Assembly (NCBI RefSeq): GCF_037622515.1
Contig: NZ_JBBJCN010000003.1
Location: forward strand, 704,749 to 768,748
Reading direction: 5' to 3'
Length of the DNA stretch: 64,000 bases
From: Paradesertivirga superstes
Lineage (GTDB): Bacteria > Bacteroidota > Bacteroidia > Sphingobacteriales > Sphingobacteriaceae
In this document: piece after piece, positions 35,003 through 44,454 of the stretch
Layout of the letters: the number at the start of each line of letters is the position of its first letter
How positions within the stretch are numbered: position 1 is the first letter of the stretch
Notes under the pieces: model-generated
Told to the model about the DNA's origin: nothing
Seen by the model: only the letters and a program-made list of their open reading frames with translations
Databases searched by the model: none
Program-made: the position numbers and the translations under genes

Positions 35003-35713
35003 TTATTGCATCGGAACATCAATAACGAGCAATTTAACCTTGCTATCCGCTTTAAATTCAAAACTTTCGGTATCGAATACTCCGATTGCATCTCTGCGTT
35101 TCAACATCCGACCGGCAACTTGCACTTCTCCGTCGATTACGAAAACATATGCCCCATTACCAGCATGCTTTATAGAGTATTTCGCTTCCTTTCCGGCCTC
35201 AAACTCTCCTATAGAAAAATAAGCGTCCTGATTGATCCACATAGACTCAGCGTCCTTTTGAGGAGAAACTAATACTTGAAACGCATTATGTTCTTTTGCA
35301 GGATCAAATCTTTTCTGCTCGTAGCGTGGGGTAATATTGCGAGTTTTCGGGAATACCCAAATTTGAAGAAGATTAACCTCCTCTGACGAAGATCCGTTAT
35401 ATTCGGAATGTTGTATCCCGCTACCAGCCGACATAATCTGAACCTCCCCATAGTCAATTGTTCCTTCGGACCCTAAACTATCTTTATGAGCCAAAACTCC
35501 TTTTAATGGAATAGTTACGATCTCCATATTATCATGGCCATGGGTACCAAAACCCATTCCAGGCGATATTGTATCATCATTTAACACCCTAAGTAATCCA
35601 AAATGTGACCGGGCAGGGTTATAAAAACTTCCAAAACTAAATGAATGTGCTGCCTTGAGCCAACCGTGATCAGCAAAGCCTCTTTCCTCCGCTTTATGAA
35701 CTATAGTCTTCAT
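35003..35713 (-). CDS. Pirin family protein
   Basis: A bicupin protein of 236 residues. The metal-binding residues of the N-terminal cupin are visible in GTHGHDNMEIVTIPL and GSGIQHSEYN (three His and one Glu). The N-terminus ADHGWLKAAHSFSFGSFYNP is the pirin signature. Some bacterial pirins have quercetinase activity and others act as regulators; neither can be assigned here. It is on the minus strand between ybeY and a Rossmann protein and appears monocistronic, interrupting the plus-strand translation and tRNA genes. Confidence 0.9.
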   Translation of the reverse strand: MKTIVHKAEERGFADHGWLKAAHSFSFGSFYNPARSHFGLLRVLNDDTISPGMGFGTHGHDNMEIVTIPLKGVLAHKDSLGSEGTIDYGEVQIMSAGSGIQHSEYNGSSSEEVNLLQIWVFPKTRNITPRYEQKRFDPAKEHNAFQVLVSPQKDAESMWINQDAYFSIGEFEAGKEAKYSIKHAGNGAYVFVIDGEVQVAGRMLKRRDAIGVFDTESFEFKADSKVKLLVIDVPMQ

Positions 35714-35805
35714 ATATATAATTTAATGATTATCCTTAACGTAATAGCTATCTCATATAAATACATGTTTAAACATGCAATAGTTATACCATGCTAATAA
35801 ATCCT

Positions 35806-35813
35806 TATTTTTG
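35806..35813 (+). promoter_or_regulatory. Bacteroidota -7 box before the TTG-start Rossmann gene
   Basis: TATTTTTG matches TAnnTTTG and lies 22 bp before the TTG start at 35836. It supports that start, since transcription would begin about 15 nt upstream. The following TGCGCTT also occurs after the box before the CPBP gene. A -33 element is not clear. Confidence 0.5.
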
Positions 35814-35835
35814 TGCGCTTTAATCATTAGTAAAT

Positions 35836-36489
35836 TTGAAAAGAGTTATTATAGCAGGCGCAAGCGGACTAATTGGCAGTAACCTTCTTAAACTCCTCTT
35901 AAATAAAAAAGAGTTTGGAGAAGTTGTTGTGTTGGTTAGAAAACCATTGCCATTAAGTAATGTAAAATTAGTACAAATTATCACAAACTTTGATTCATTA
36001 GAAAAAGTAAGAAATGAGATTTTTGGAGATGCTCTTTATTGTTGTCTTGGTTCAACAAAAAGCAAAACTCCAGACGTCCTTGATTATCGAAAAGTAGATC
36101 ATGACTATCCGGTAACATTAGCTAGAATAGCCTCAGAAAACAAGGTGGCACAATTTCATTTAATTTCCTCATTAGGAGCGGATACAAATTCAAAAATTTT
36201 TTATTCCAAATTAAAAGGAGAGACAGAGAAAGATATAATAGAATTTTCTTTTAAAAGCATTCATATCTATCAGCCCTCTCTGTTAACGGGGGACAGAAAA
36301 GAGAACCGATGGCTGGAAAGATTGGCAATTACCATAATGTCAATTCTCAACCCTTTTTTAATGGGAAGCCTAAAGAAATATAAAAGTATAAAAGCTATCA
36401 CAGTAGCACAAGCAATGATTAATCAAACACTTAAAAACGTGGAGGGAGTACACATTTATCCTTCTCCTATAATTAAACAATTATCATGA
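35836..36489 (+). CDS. NAD(P)-binding Rossmann protein (HTATIP2/oxidoreductase-like), TTG start
   Basis: A 217-residue atypical short-chain dehydrogenase-like protein. The dinucleotide-binding loop GASGLIGSNLL begins at residue 8, so translation must start close by. The only suitable codon is the TTG at 35836, and an upstream TAnnTTTG box fits that start. YCCLGSTKSK and FHLISSLGAD follow, as in the HTATIP2-like branch. A YSKLKGE motif provides the Tyr-x3-Lys pair. The substrate is unknown. Its stop overlaps the ABC-F start by 4 bp (ATGA), so the two are coupled. Confidence 0.85.
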   Translation: MKRVIIAGASGLIGSNLLKLLLNKKEFGEVVVLVRKPLPLSNVKLVQIITNFDSLEKVRNEIFGDALYCCLGSTKSKTPDVLDYRKVDHDYPVTLARIASENKVAQFHLISSLGADTNSKIFYSKLKGETEKDIIEFSFKSIHIYQPSLLTGDRKENRWLERLAITIMSILNPFLMGSLKKYKSIKAITVAQAMINQTLKNVEGVHIYPSPIIKQLS

Positions 36490-38345
36490 GCATATTATCA
36501 GTAGAACAAATAGGACATGCTTTTAATGATAACTGGCTGTTTAAGGATTTAACCCTTGGAATAGCCAAAGGCCAGCGCATGGCTTTGGTAGGAATAAACG
36601 GCTCTGGAAAAACTACTTTACTACGCATACTTGCAGAAAGACTTAAGCCCAATGAAGGGAAAGTGGTTAAGGAAAAGGGCCTTCATATTGGTTATCTTGA
36701 ACAGGATCCCGATTTCTCGGGGCATAAAACTATCGTTGACTATATTTATAGCCTCGACAATCAGCAGCAACAATTGATTAGAAAATATGAAGAGTTGATT
36801 GAAAATCCAGACGCTGACAGTAAGGCACTGGAAGATATCACCCATGAACTTAGTGAAGCAAACGCATGGGAATATGAATACCAGATAAAAACAATTCTGC
36901 AGCGTTTATCCATTACCCACCTTGAACAGGAGATCACCAGTTTATCAGGGGGTCAACGAAAAAGACTTGCTCTTGCGAAGCTTCTAATAGATGATCCGGA
37001 AGTTTTTATTCTAGACGAGCCTACCAATCATTTAGATATAGAAATGATTGAATGGCTTGAAAGCTTTCTTACGACAGGACAGAAAACCATAATTATGGTT
37101 ACTCACGACAGATACTTTCTTGATAATGTATGCAATCACATTATTGAATTGGAAGACAGAAAGATCTTCCATTACCAGGGAAATTACGGATATTTCCTGG
37201 AAAGAAAAGCCGAACGTGAAGCGGATGATGCAGCATCTCTACAAAAAAACCGGAACCTGTTAAGAAAGGAACTGGAATGGATGCGAAGAATGCCTAAAGC
37301 CAGAACTACAAAGTCCAAATCAAGAATTGATTCTTTTTATGATCTTGAGAACAAAACTAAAGGAGGGAAGGATAACCAAAAAATCGAACTAAGCACAAAA
37401 GTTGCGCGCCAGGGAAATAAGATCCTGGAAATTGAAAAGGTATTTAAGAGCTTTAACGACAAACCCATTATTAAAAGCTTTACTTATACTTTTAAAAAGG
37501 GCGATAAAATTGGAGTTGCAGGACGAAATGGAAGCGGTAAATCAACCTTTTTAAATTTAATCACCAGTAATATAAAACCAGATTCTGGCGCGGTAGTACC
37601 AGGCGAGACCACACAATTTGGATATTACAAACAATCGGGACTGGAATTTAATGAAAATGAAAGAGTAATCGATATTGTTAAAAACGTTGCCGAATACATA
37701 ACAATGGCGGATGGTAAAACACTTACCGCCTCCCAGCTTTTGACTCATTTCTTATTCCCTCCTGCGAAACAGCATAATGTAGTATCCAAACTGAGCGGGG
37801 GTGAAAAAAAACGGCTTCATTTAATGCGGGTTTTAATGAAAAACCCTAATTTTTTAATATTAGATGAGCCTACCAACGATCTCGACATTGATACATTAAA
37901 TGTACTAGAAGAGTTCCTTGAGAAATACAATGGGGTTTTGCTATTGGTATCTCACGACAGGTATTTAATGGACCGGTTAACAGACCAGCTTTTCATCCTG
38001 GAAGGGGAAGGGTTTGTCGATATCTATTCAGGGAATTATACTGATTACAGATTAGAAAAAGAAGAGGATTCCAAAAAACCGGCCACTTCGAAATCCGAAA
38101 TAAATCAAAAGCCCAAAGAAGTCAAGAACAAATTAAGCTTTAAAGAACAGAAGGAACTAGAATCCCTTGAGACTGAGATATCAGAACTAGAATATAGGGT
38201 CAAAGAATTAACTTCTAAGCTAAACAATACAACAAACCATGTCGAGTTAATTGATCTTTCTAAAGAGATTGAACAACAAAAAAATAAGATCGACAGCAGC
38301 ACGTTACGTTGGTTAGAATTAATTGATCTTAAAGAGCAACAATAA
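36486..38345 (+). CDS. ABC-F family ATPase (Uup-like)
   Basis: A soluble protein of 619 residues with two ABC ATPase domains and no membrane segment; such proteins act on the ribosome. Domain 1 has Walker A GINGSGKTT, signature LSGGQRKRL and FILDEPTNHLD. Domain 2 has GRNGSGKST, LSGGEKKRL and LILDEPTNDLD. The linker carries the MRRMPKARTTKSKSR segment. The C-terminal 90 residues are a lysine/glutamate-rich coiled coil as in Uup. It is coupled to the upstream Rossmann gene. Its stop codon abuts the first parS palindrome. Confidence 0.93.
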   Translation: MSILSVEQIGHAFNDNWLFKDLTLGIAKGQRMALVGINGSGKTTLLRILAERLKPNEGKVVKEKGLHIGYLEQDPDFSGHKTIVDYIYSLDNQQQQLIRKYEELIENPDADSKALEDITHELSEANAWEYEYQIKTILQRLSITHLEQEITSLSGGQRKRLALAKLLIDDPEVFILDEPTNHLDIEMIEWLESFLTTGQKTIIMVTHDRYFLDNVCNHIIELEDRKIFHYQGNYGYFLERKAEREADDAASLQKNRNLLRKELEWMRRMPKARTTKSKSRIDSFYDLENKTKGGKDNQKIELSTKVARQGNKILEIEKVFKSFNDKPIIKSFTYTFKKGDKIGVAGRNGSGKSTFLNLITSNIKPDSGAVVPGETTQFGYYKQSGLEFNENERVIDIVKNVAEYITMADGKTLTASQLLTHFLFPPAKQHNVVSKLSGGEKKRLHLMRVLMKNPNFLILDEPTNDLDIDTLNVLEEFLEKYNGVLLLVSHDRYLMDRLTDQLFILEGEGFVDIYSGNYTDYRLEKEEDSKKPATSKSEINQKPKEVKNKLSFKEQKELESLETEISELEYRVKELTSKLNNTTNHVELIDLSKEIEQQKNKIDSSTLRWLELIDLKEQQ

Positions 38346-38361
38346 TGTTCCACGTGGAACA
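38346..38361. other. parS site 1 (centromere-like ParB site)
   Basis: TGTTCCACGTGGAACA is a perfect 16-bp palindrome of the parS type (Bacillus consensus TGTTnCACGTGAAACA, here in the fully symmetric form). It begins on the base after the ABC-F stop codon. ParB would bind here and spread to organise the origin region. No parA/parB genes are in the window. Confidence 0.82.
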
Positions 38362-38370
38362 TTCATAACT

Positions 38371-38386
38371 TGTTCCACGTGGAACA
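38371..38386. other. parS site 2 (centromere-like ParB site)
   Basis: A second identical TGTTCCACGTGGAACA palindrome lies 25 bp (centre to centre) from the first, and its end is 9 bp before the mnmG ATG. Two exact copies in a 50-bp gap exclude chance. The absence of a loop and of a U-tract argues against terminators. Confidence 0.82.
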
Positions 38387-38395
38387 TCGAAAATT

Positions 38396-40258
38396 ATGTT
38401 TAAAAAATACGATATTATAGTAGTAGGCGCCGGACATGCAGGTTGTGAAGCAGCATCAGCAGCAGGAAATCTCGGTTCTTCTGTGCTGTTGATAACCATG
38501 AATATGGGTACTATAGCACAAATGAGCTGCAATCCCGCAATGGGCGGAGTGGCAAAGGGGCAAATCGTTCGCGAAATTGATGCAATGGGAGGTATGTCGG
38601 GTATCATAACTGACAAGTCTATGCTTCAATTTAGAATGCTGAATCTATCAAAAGGCCCTGCGATGTGGAGTCCAAGAGCCCAAACAGATAGAATGCGCTT
38701 TGCCGAAGAATGGCGCCTTGCTTTAGAGAATATACCAAACGTGGATTTCTGGCAGGATACCGTAAAAGAGGTGACTATAAAAGGTGGCAAGGTTACTGGC
38801 GTGATCACATCACTAGGAATCCCAATAGAAGCTGATGCTGTAGTCTTAACCAACGGAACATTTCTAAATGGACTGATTCATATTGGAGAAAAGAAATTTG
38901 GTGGGGGGCGAACGGCTGAAAAGTCCTCAACCGGATTGACTGAGCAATTGGTAGAGATCGGCTTTGAATCGGGAAGAATGAAGACCGGAACACCACCAAG
39001 AGTGGATGGCAGAAGTCTGGACTATTCCAAAATGGAAGAACAATGGGGCGACCCAGAAGGTGGAAGATTTTCATATACCAATGTAGACATCCCAAAAAAA
39101 GAAAGATGTTGCTGGATAACATATACGAACTCTGAAGTACACGAAACTCTTAAAGAAGGCTTTGAAAAGTCGCCGATGTTTACTGGCAGGATTAAGGGTT
39201 TGGGTCCTCGTTATTGTCCATCTATTGAAGATAAAATTAACAGATTCGCAGAAAGAGAAAGACATCAGATTTTTGTAGAGCCGGAAGGATGGAACACAGT
39301 AGAAATTTATGTTAATGGTTTTTCTACTTCTCTACCTGAAGATGTTCAATACAAAGCGCTTAAATTAATCCCGGGTTTTGAGAATGCAAAAATGTTCAGA
39401 CCAGGGTATGCAATAGAATACGACTTTTTCCCACCCACACAACTCGGCCTGACGCTGGAAACAAAATTAATTCAAAACCTGTTCTTCGCCGGTCAGATAA
39501 ATGGAACAACCGGATACGAAGAAGCGGCAAGTCAGGGATTCATTGCCGGAATTAATGCTCATCAAAAAGTTCATGATAAGCATGAATTAATAATGAAACG
39601 CTCAGAATCTTATATAGGAGTTTTAATAGATGACCTTGTAACTAAGGGTACGGAAGAACCATATCGTATGTTTACCTCAAGAGCAGAGCATCGCTTATTA
39701 CTGAGGCAGGATAATGCAGATATAAGACTCAGCCCCATAGCTCATGAACTTGGGTTAATAAATGATGAACGTCTGGAAAAAGTTAAAAGCAAAGTAGCTA
39801 ATTCTGATAAAATAGTTAAACACTTAAAGATTACGTCTATTGAGCCGGCTGAGATTAATGCTATTCTAGAGGATCTAGGATCAAGCCCCATCAATCAAAA
39901 CGTGAAGATGTTTCAAATTCTATCGCGGCCACAAGTTTCAGTTAAGGATTTAAGAAAAGCGAATAAATCGTTCGATGAGTTACTAAATGAATTTGATAAA
40001 GAAACCATAGAACAATCCGAAATAAAAGTAAAATATGAAAGTTACTTTGAAAAGGAAATGGAGATTGTGAACAAGATGAAAAGGATGGAAGATCAGGAAA
40101 TCAATCCTTCTTTTAATTATCAAACCCTGGTTTCACTATCAAAAGAAGCAAGAGAAAAACTACTTAAAATAAAACCACGAACTTTAGGTCAGGCCTCCCG
40201 AATTTCTGGCGTTTCACCATCGGATATATCGGTTTTAATGGTTCATTTAGGTAAATAA
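38396..40258 (+). CDS. mnmG: tRNA 5-carboxymethylaminomethyl-uridine synthase subunit MnmG (GidA)
   Basis: FAD enzyme that, with MnmE, modifies wobble uridine 34 of several tRNAs. It shows the FAD motif VVGAGHAGCEAA at about residues 8-19 and NPAMGGVAKGQIVREIDAMGG. GPRYCPSIEDKI, with a conserved Cys, and ATNGTTGYEEAASQG-like sequence near residue 370 follow. The C-terminal helical domain ends RISGVSPSDISVL. The 620 residues match the family. In many bacteria this gene lies close to the replication origin, and here it is directly preceded by two parS sites. Confidence 0.97.
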   Translation: MFKKYDIIVVGAGHAGCEAASAAGNLGSSVLLITMNMGTIAQMSCNPAMGGVAKGQIVREIDAMGGMSGIITDKSMLQFRMLNLSKGPAMWSPRAQTDRMRFAEEWRLALENIPNVDFWQDTVKEVTIKGGKVTGVITSLGIPIEADAVVLTNGTFLNGLIHIGEKKFGGGRTAEKSSTGLTEQLVEIGFESGRMKTGTPPRVDGRSLDYSKMEEQWGDPEGGRFSYTNVDIPKKERCCWITYTNSEVHETLKEGFEKSPMFTGRIKGLGPRYCPSIEDKINRFAERERHQIFVEPEGWNTVEIYVNGFSTSLPEDVQYKALKLIPGFENAKMFRPGYAIEYDFFPPTQLGLTLETKLIQNLFFAGQINGTTGYEEAASQGFIAGINAHQKVHDKHELIMKRSESYIGVLIDDLVTKGTEEPYRMFTSRAEHRLLLRQDNADIRLSPIAHELGLINDERLEKVKSKVANSDKIVKHLKITSIEPAEINAILEDLGSSPINQNVKMFQILSRPQVSVKDLRKANKSFDELLNEFDKETIEQSEIKVKYESYFEKEMEIVNKMKRMEDQEINPSFNYQTLVSLSKEAREKLLKIKPRTLGQASRISGVSPSDISVLMVHLGK

Positions 40259-40390
40259 AAAATAACATCCTGATAATCAATATATTAAACAAATAAATGT
40301 GCGACTTAAATAAATCGCGTATAAGCGAATATTTTTATAATTTAATAGTAAGGCTCCAAAATTCAGTAAAATCGTTTAAATAGCGTTTAA

Positions 40391-42022
40391 ATGCGAAATA
40401 GAATAAAGAACTTCCTTTACACCGTATACATTAGCTTGTTTTTACTCTCAGCTCAATTTTTTGGATGTGCTAGTATACAACACCCTACCGGAGGGCCCAG
40501 AGACAGTGTAGCACCTAAGATTTTAAAGGAAAGTCCAAAAAACTTTACGACATCATTTAAAGAAAATGAAATAAATATAGAATTTAACGAATACTATAAA
40601 TTGGTGAACGAATTCAAGGAAATTAGTATTTCACCTGCTATGGAAAAATCTCCGATTTTCAAAGTCAAAAAGAAAATCCTGAATATCCAATTCCAGGAAC
40701 CTTTGCAGGACAGTACAACTTATACTGTTAATTTTGGAAATGCACTAGCAGATTATAATGAAGGGAATGTTTTGAAGAATTACATGTATGTGTTTGCAAC
40801 TGGAAACAAAATAGATTCACTTTCCATTAGCGGATCAGTAAAAAATACTTTAACAAAGGAGGCTGTGCTTGACGCCACTGTTTTTATACTACCCGTATCC
40901 CAGGATTCATTATTCGGAAAAAAAAGAGCCAGTATTTATACGACTACTGATTCATCAGGTAATTTTAGCTTAAAATATCTCCGTCAAGGAACGTACAATA
41001 TATATGCATTAAATGAAAAAGGAGGGGATCGCATATACAACTCAACAAACGAACAGATCGGCTTCTTAAATAATCCTATTAAACTTAACAAGGATACCTC
41101 AGGTATAAATCTTGAACTCTTCAATGAACAGGCTAAAGATTTTAGAGTCACTGACCGTAAAATTGAAAAAGATGGTAGAATAAGCTATGTATTTAATAAG
41201 CAGCTGGAGAAACCTGTTTTACAAATAATTCAGCCTTCCGACTTGAACAACGCTAAGATTGTAGAGTTTAGTCCGACAAAAGATTCAGCCTATGTGTGGA
41301 CAAAGTCAATGGAGTTTGATTCAATTACAGTTGCCTTTCAGGACGGAAAAATAAACCTCGATACACTAATAATAAGGCGTAATAAACGGGATACGTATAC
41401 TAAAACCTTAACGATAACAGATAATATTTCCTCGGGGGGACTTAAACCGGGAACGGATATAACATTAACAATCTCCGCTCCGGTTTCAATAATAGATCCT
41501 AAAAAAATTACCTTGTTACAAGATTCAATACCAGTAACCGGCCTGCGGGTTTCGAGAGATAGTTTATCGACCCGAAAAATCCATTTTAAATACCCCTGGA
41601 AGGATGAAAAACAATATACCTTATCTATTAATGAAAATGGGCTAACGGGCACCTACGGGGGTACAAATAAAGCCTATACAAAACCATTCTCTAAAGATAC
41701 ACAAGACAGCTACGGAGTTTTAAGTGCAGTAATAACAGTTCCGGATTCTTCAAAATCTTATATAATAGAATTATTAAATTCTGAAGAAAAGCCTATTAAA
41801 ACAAATCCGATAAAAAGGAATTCAACACTTACTTATCCGATGCTGGCTATCGGGAAATACTTCATTAGAGTAACCTATGACAAGAATAATAATGGAAAAT
41901 GGGACACAGGAAGTGTTTTGGATAAAAGACAACCTGAAAAGGTTTGGAATCATCCAAAAGAAATTTCATTAAGGGCCAACTTTGATATAGAAGAGAAGAT
42001 AACTATTCCGAAGGATCAGTAA
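40391..42022 (+). CDS. Ig-like domain lipoprotein (Big_5/SbsA type)
   Basis: A 543-residue exported protein. The N-terminal helix is followed by SAQFFGC, a lipoprotein-type cleavage site, and the mature part starts CASIQHPTGGPRDSVAPKI. The first 110 residues after it match the bacterial Ig-like (Big_5/SbsA) domain (PKNFTTSFKENEINIEFNEY). The rest looks like further beta-sandwich repeats with a SpaA/carboxypeptidase-like segment (SGNFSLKYLRQGTYNIYALNE). It is widespread in Bacteroidota. Function unknown, probably an outer membrane lipoprotein. Its 3' end overlaps the convergent gamma carbonic anhydrase gene by 20 bp. Confidence 0.85.
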   Translation: MRNRIKNFLYTVYISLFLLSAQFFGCASIQHPTGGPRDSVAPKILKESPKNFTTSFKENEINIEFNEYYKLVNEFKEISISPAMEKSPIFKVKKKILNIQFQEPLQDSTTYTVNFGNALADYNEGNVLKNYMYVFATGNKIDSLSISGSVKNTLTKEAVLDATVFILPVSQDSLFGKKRASIYTTTDSSGNFSLKYLRQGTYNIYALNEKGGDRIYNSTNEQIGFLNNPIKLNKDTSGINLELFNEQAKDFRVTDRKIEKDGRISYVFNKQLEKPVLQIIQPSDLNNAKIVEFSPTKDSAYVWTKSMEFDSITVAFQDGKINLDTLIIRRNKRDTYTKTLTITDNISSGGLKPGTDITLTISAPVSIIDPKKITLLQDSIPVTGLRVSRDSLSTRKIHFKYPWKDEKQYTLSINENGLTGTYGGTNKAYTKPFSKDTQDSYGVLSAVITVPDSSKSYIIELLNSEEKPIKTNPIKRNSTLTYPMLAIGKYFIRVTYDKNNNGKWDTGSVLDKRQPEKVWNHPKEISLRANFDIEEKITIPKDQ

Positions 42023-42524
42023 ACCACTTGGAATACATAATATAATTATTTGGTAACCTCTTCAAAAGTTCGCGTTGTTCTTCGGAAATAGCTTTGATCT
42101 TTTTTGCAGGACTACCTGCGTAAATGAAACCCGATTCACAGATCGTATTTTCAAGTACAACAGATCCCGCGGCTATGATAGAAAACTCTTCTACAACTGT
42201 ATGATCCATCACAATAGCACCCATTCCGATAAGCACATTATCCCTCAGTGTACAGCCATGAACCAGGGCATTATGTCCGATCGAAACATTATTACCAATA
42301 GTGGTAGATGCCTTTAAATAGGTGCAGTGGATAACCACACCATCCTGAATATTAACATTATTTCCAATTTTAACAGAATTAACATCACCTCTGATTACGG
42401 CGTTAAACCAAACAGAACAATTGTCTCCCATCTCTACATCCCCAACCAAAGTTGAATTTTCTGCAATGAAACACTCAGTTCCCCACTGGGGCAATTTTCC
42501 TTTAACTGGTAAAATAAGAGGCAT
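42003..42524 (-). CDS. Gamma carbonic anhydrase family protein
   Basis: A left-handed beta-helix protein of 173 residues with hexapeptide repeats running from about residue 15 to 140 (SVWFNAVIRGDVNSVKIGNNVNIQD). The zinc-binding His residues are visible in VVIHCTYLK, SIGHNALVHGC. Enzymes of this family hydrate CO2, but many YrdA-like members have no measured activity. The gene converges with the Ig-like lipoprotein gene and lies 48 bp downstream of nadB, possibly in its transcript. Confidence 0.92.
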   Translation of the reverse strand: MPLILPVKGKLPQWGTECFIAENSTLVGDVEMGDNCSVWFNAVIRGDVNSVKIGNNVNIQDGVVIHCTYLKASTTIGNNVSIGHNALVHGCTLRDNVLIGMGAIVMDHTVVEEFSIIAAGSVVLENTICESGFIYAGSPAKKIKAISEEQRELLKRLPNNYIMYSKWFTDPSE

Positions 42525-42572
42525 AATAAAATATCAAAATCTAAAATTCAATAATAAAAATAAATCAGCTTG

Positions 42573-44159
42573 TTAAAATATAGTATCGGCTGGATTCTCC
42601 ATATGCTCCGGATAATCAGTTGTATAATGTAATCCCCTGCTTTCTTTTCGAACCATTGCAGATTTTATGACTATATACGCGGTCTGAATGACATTACGCA
42701 ACTCACATAATTTAACTGATAATTTAGTTTTCTTGTAGAAATCTTCAGTCTCTTCATATAACAGTCCTAAACGCCTCATTGCTCTTTCCAGCCTAAAATC
42801 TGAGCGGACGATGCCAACATAATCACTCATTATTTTCTGTGTCTCGCGAAGATTATGAGTTACTAATATATCTTCATTAGAAAGCCGGGTATTCGTTTCA
42901 TCCCATTCGGGTATATTCCCGGGAATACTAATATTACTAATAACCTCAAGTGCATTTAAATAAATACGATGAGCAAATACAGTAGCTTCTAAGAGAGAAT
43001 TTGAAGCTAAACGATTAGCACCATGTAAGCCTGTAGATGAACATTCTCCGCATGCATACAAACGATTTATAGAAGTTCTGCCGTAATCATCAACTAAGAT
43101 ACCGCCACACATGTAATGACAGGCAGGAGTTACAGGTATGAAATCTTTGGTCATGTCTATACCTATACTTAAGCATTTCGCATAAATATTTGGAAAATGG
43201 GTCAATATATCCTCTTTAGACCGATGCGTAATATCTAAATAAACAAAATCGTCACCAGACTTCTTCATTTCAGAATCAATTGCCCTCGCAACAATATCCC
43301 TGGGCGCCAATGACTTTCTCGGATCATAAGCATCCATAAACTCATTGCCGTTTCTATCCCTTAATATACCCCCAAATCCACGTACAGCTTCTGAAATCAG
43401 AAAAGAAGGATATTCACCTGGTTTATATAAAGCCGTAGGGTGAAACTGGATAAATTCCATATTTCTAACCTTTCCTTTTGCTCTGTATACCATAGCAATT
43501 CCATCGCCGGTTGCAATCACCGGATTGGTAGTGTTGGAATAAATATGACCGGCACCTCCGGTAGCCATAACAGTAACCTTAGAAAGAAACTTTTCCACAG
43601 AATTTGTATGAGTATTCAACGCGTAAATACCATAGCAATTAATGTTATCCGATCGCTTACCAACAAATTGACCTATATGATGCTGTGTAATTAATTCAAC
43701 GGCAAAATAATGTGTTAATATCTCAATATTAGGATTGCTGTGTATCTTTTCTAATAAAGCACGCTCAATTTCAAATCCGGTAATATCTTTATAATGAAGT
43801 ATACGGCTCTCAGAATGACCACCTTCTTTAGCTAAATCATACTCGCCTTGCTTGTCGGTATCGAAGTTTGTGCCATAATCAATTATTTCCTGAATACGTT
43901 CAGGACCTTCTTTTACGACTAAATCAACAACCTCTTTATCACATAAACCATCCCCCGCAATCAATGTATCTTCAATATGTTTATCAAAAGAATCCTCTTT
44001 ATCCACAACTACAGCCACACCACCCTGAGCGTACTTAGTGTTAGATTCATCTTCATTAGCTTTTGTAAGTATCAGAACCTTACCATGATTAGCTGCCTTA
44101 AGTGCGAAACTTAATCCAGCAATACCAGAACCGACAACCAGGAAATCAACATCCTTCAT
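42573..44159 (-). CDS. nadB: L-aspartate oxidase
   Basis: Flavoenzyme that oxidises aspartate to iminoaspartate, the first step of de novo NAD synthesis. Motifs are the FAD loop VVGSGIAGLSFAL, SNTKYAQGGVAVV, the active-site EFIQFHPTALY and LISEAVRGFGG, and CSSTGLHGANRLASNSLLEA. The 528 residues match the family. It is divergent from quinolinate synthase, which uses its product. The 413-bp gap between them carries the candidate replication origin. A perfect DnaA box lies inside its coding region at 43999-44007. Confidence 0.96.
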   Translation of the reverse strand: MKDVDFLVVGSGIAGLSFALKAANHGKVLILTKANEDESNTKYAQGGVAVVVDKEDSFDKHIEDTLIAGDGLCDKEVVDLVVKEGPERIQEIIDYGTNFDTDKQGEYDLAKEGGHSESRILHYKDITGFEIERALLEKIHSNPNIEILTHYFAVELITQHHIGQFVGKRSDNINCYGIYALNTHTNSVEKFLSKVTVMATGGAGHIYSNTTNPVIATGDGIAMVYRAKGKVRNMEFIQFHPTALYKPGEYPSFLISEAVRGFGGILRDRNGNEFMDAYDPRKSLAPRDIVARAIDSEMKKSGDDFVYLDITHRSKEDILTHFPNIYAKCLSIGIDMTKDFIPVTPACHYMCGGILVDDYGRTSINRLYACGECSSTGLHGANRLASNSLLEATVFAHRIYLNALEVISNISIPGNIPEWDETNTRLSNEDILVTHNLRETQKIMSDYVGIVRSDFRLERAMRRLGLLYEETEDFYKKTKLSVKLCELRNVIQTAYIVIKSAMVRKESRGLHYTTDYPEHMENPADTIF

Positions 44160-44241
44160 TTAATAAATATTTAATTGAATGTAATCTTATAATAACGAAT
44201 GTGGAGAAAACACCGTAAAGATGTTAATTTTGTATATAAAG

Positions 44242-44344
44242 TGTTAACGTTTTCTAATAACTAATTCAATTTTCCATTTTATTGTGAAAAAGTGCTAGTT
44301 CTAAGAAAGTTTTAAGCATAATTATTGAAGGTTGTTAACGTTTT
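44242..44344 (+). repeat. Direct repeat TGTTAACGTTTT in the candidate origin
   Basis: The 12-mer TGTTAACGTTTT occurs at 44242-44253 and 44333-44344, 91 bp apart (about nine helical turns). The inner GTTAAC is itself a palindrome. It could be a binding site for an origin protein or for a regulator of the nad genes. Confidence 0.5.
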
Positions 44345-44434
44345 GCTGATACAAAGTAATACACGGTATAAAATAAAGAGAAAAATACGGCAAAATTTAA
44401 TCCCCTATTTTTCAATTATTTAAATCCCTTACTC

Positions 44435-44454
44435 TGTGGATAAGTTGTGGATAA
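44435..44454 (-). other. Pair of perfect DnaA boxes
   Basis: TGTGGATAA (TTATCCACA on the minus strand) occurs at 44435-44443 and again at 44446-44454. Both match the strong DnaA consensus exactly and lie in the same orientation, 11 bp apart or about one helical turn. That spacing is typical of cooperative DnaA binding at origins. Confidence 0.75.

Noticed and set aside
36486..38345. ABC-F protein as an antibiotic resistance factor
   Set aside because: The Uup-like C-terminal coiled coil and core-gene neighbourhood point to a housekeeping ribosome factor.
38346..38386. The two palindromes as terminators of the ABC-F gene
   Set aside because: They have no loop and no T-run, are identical to each other, and match the parS consensus.
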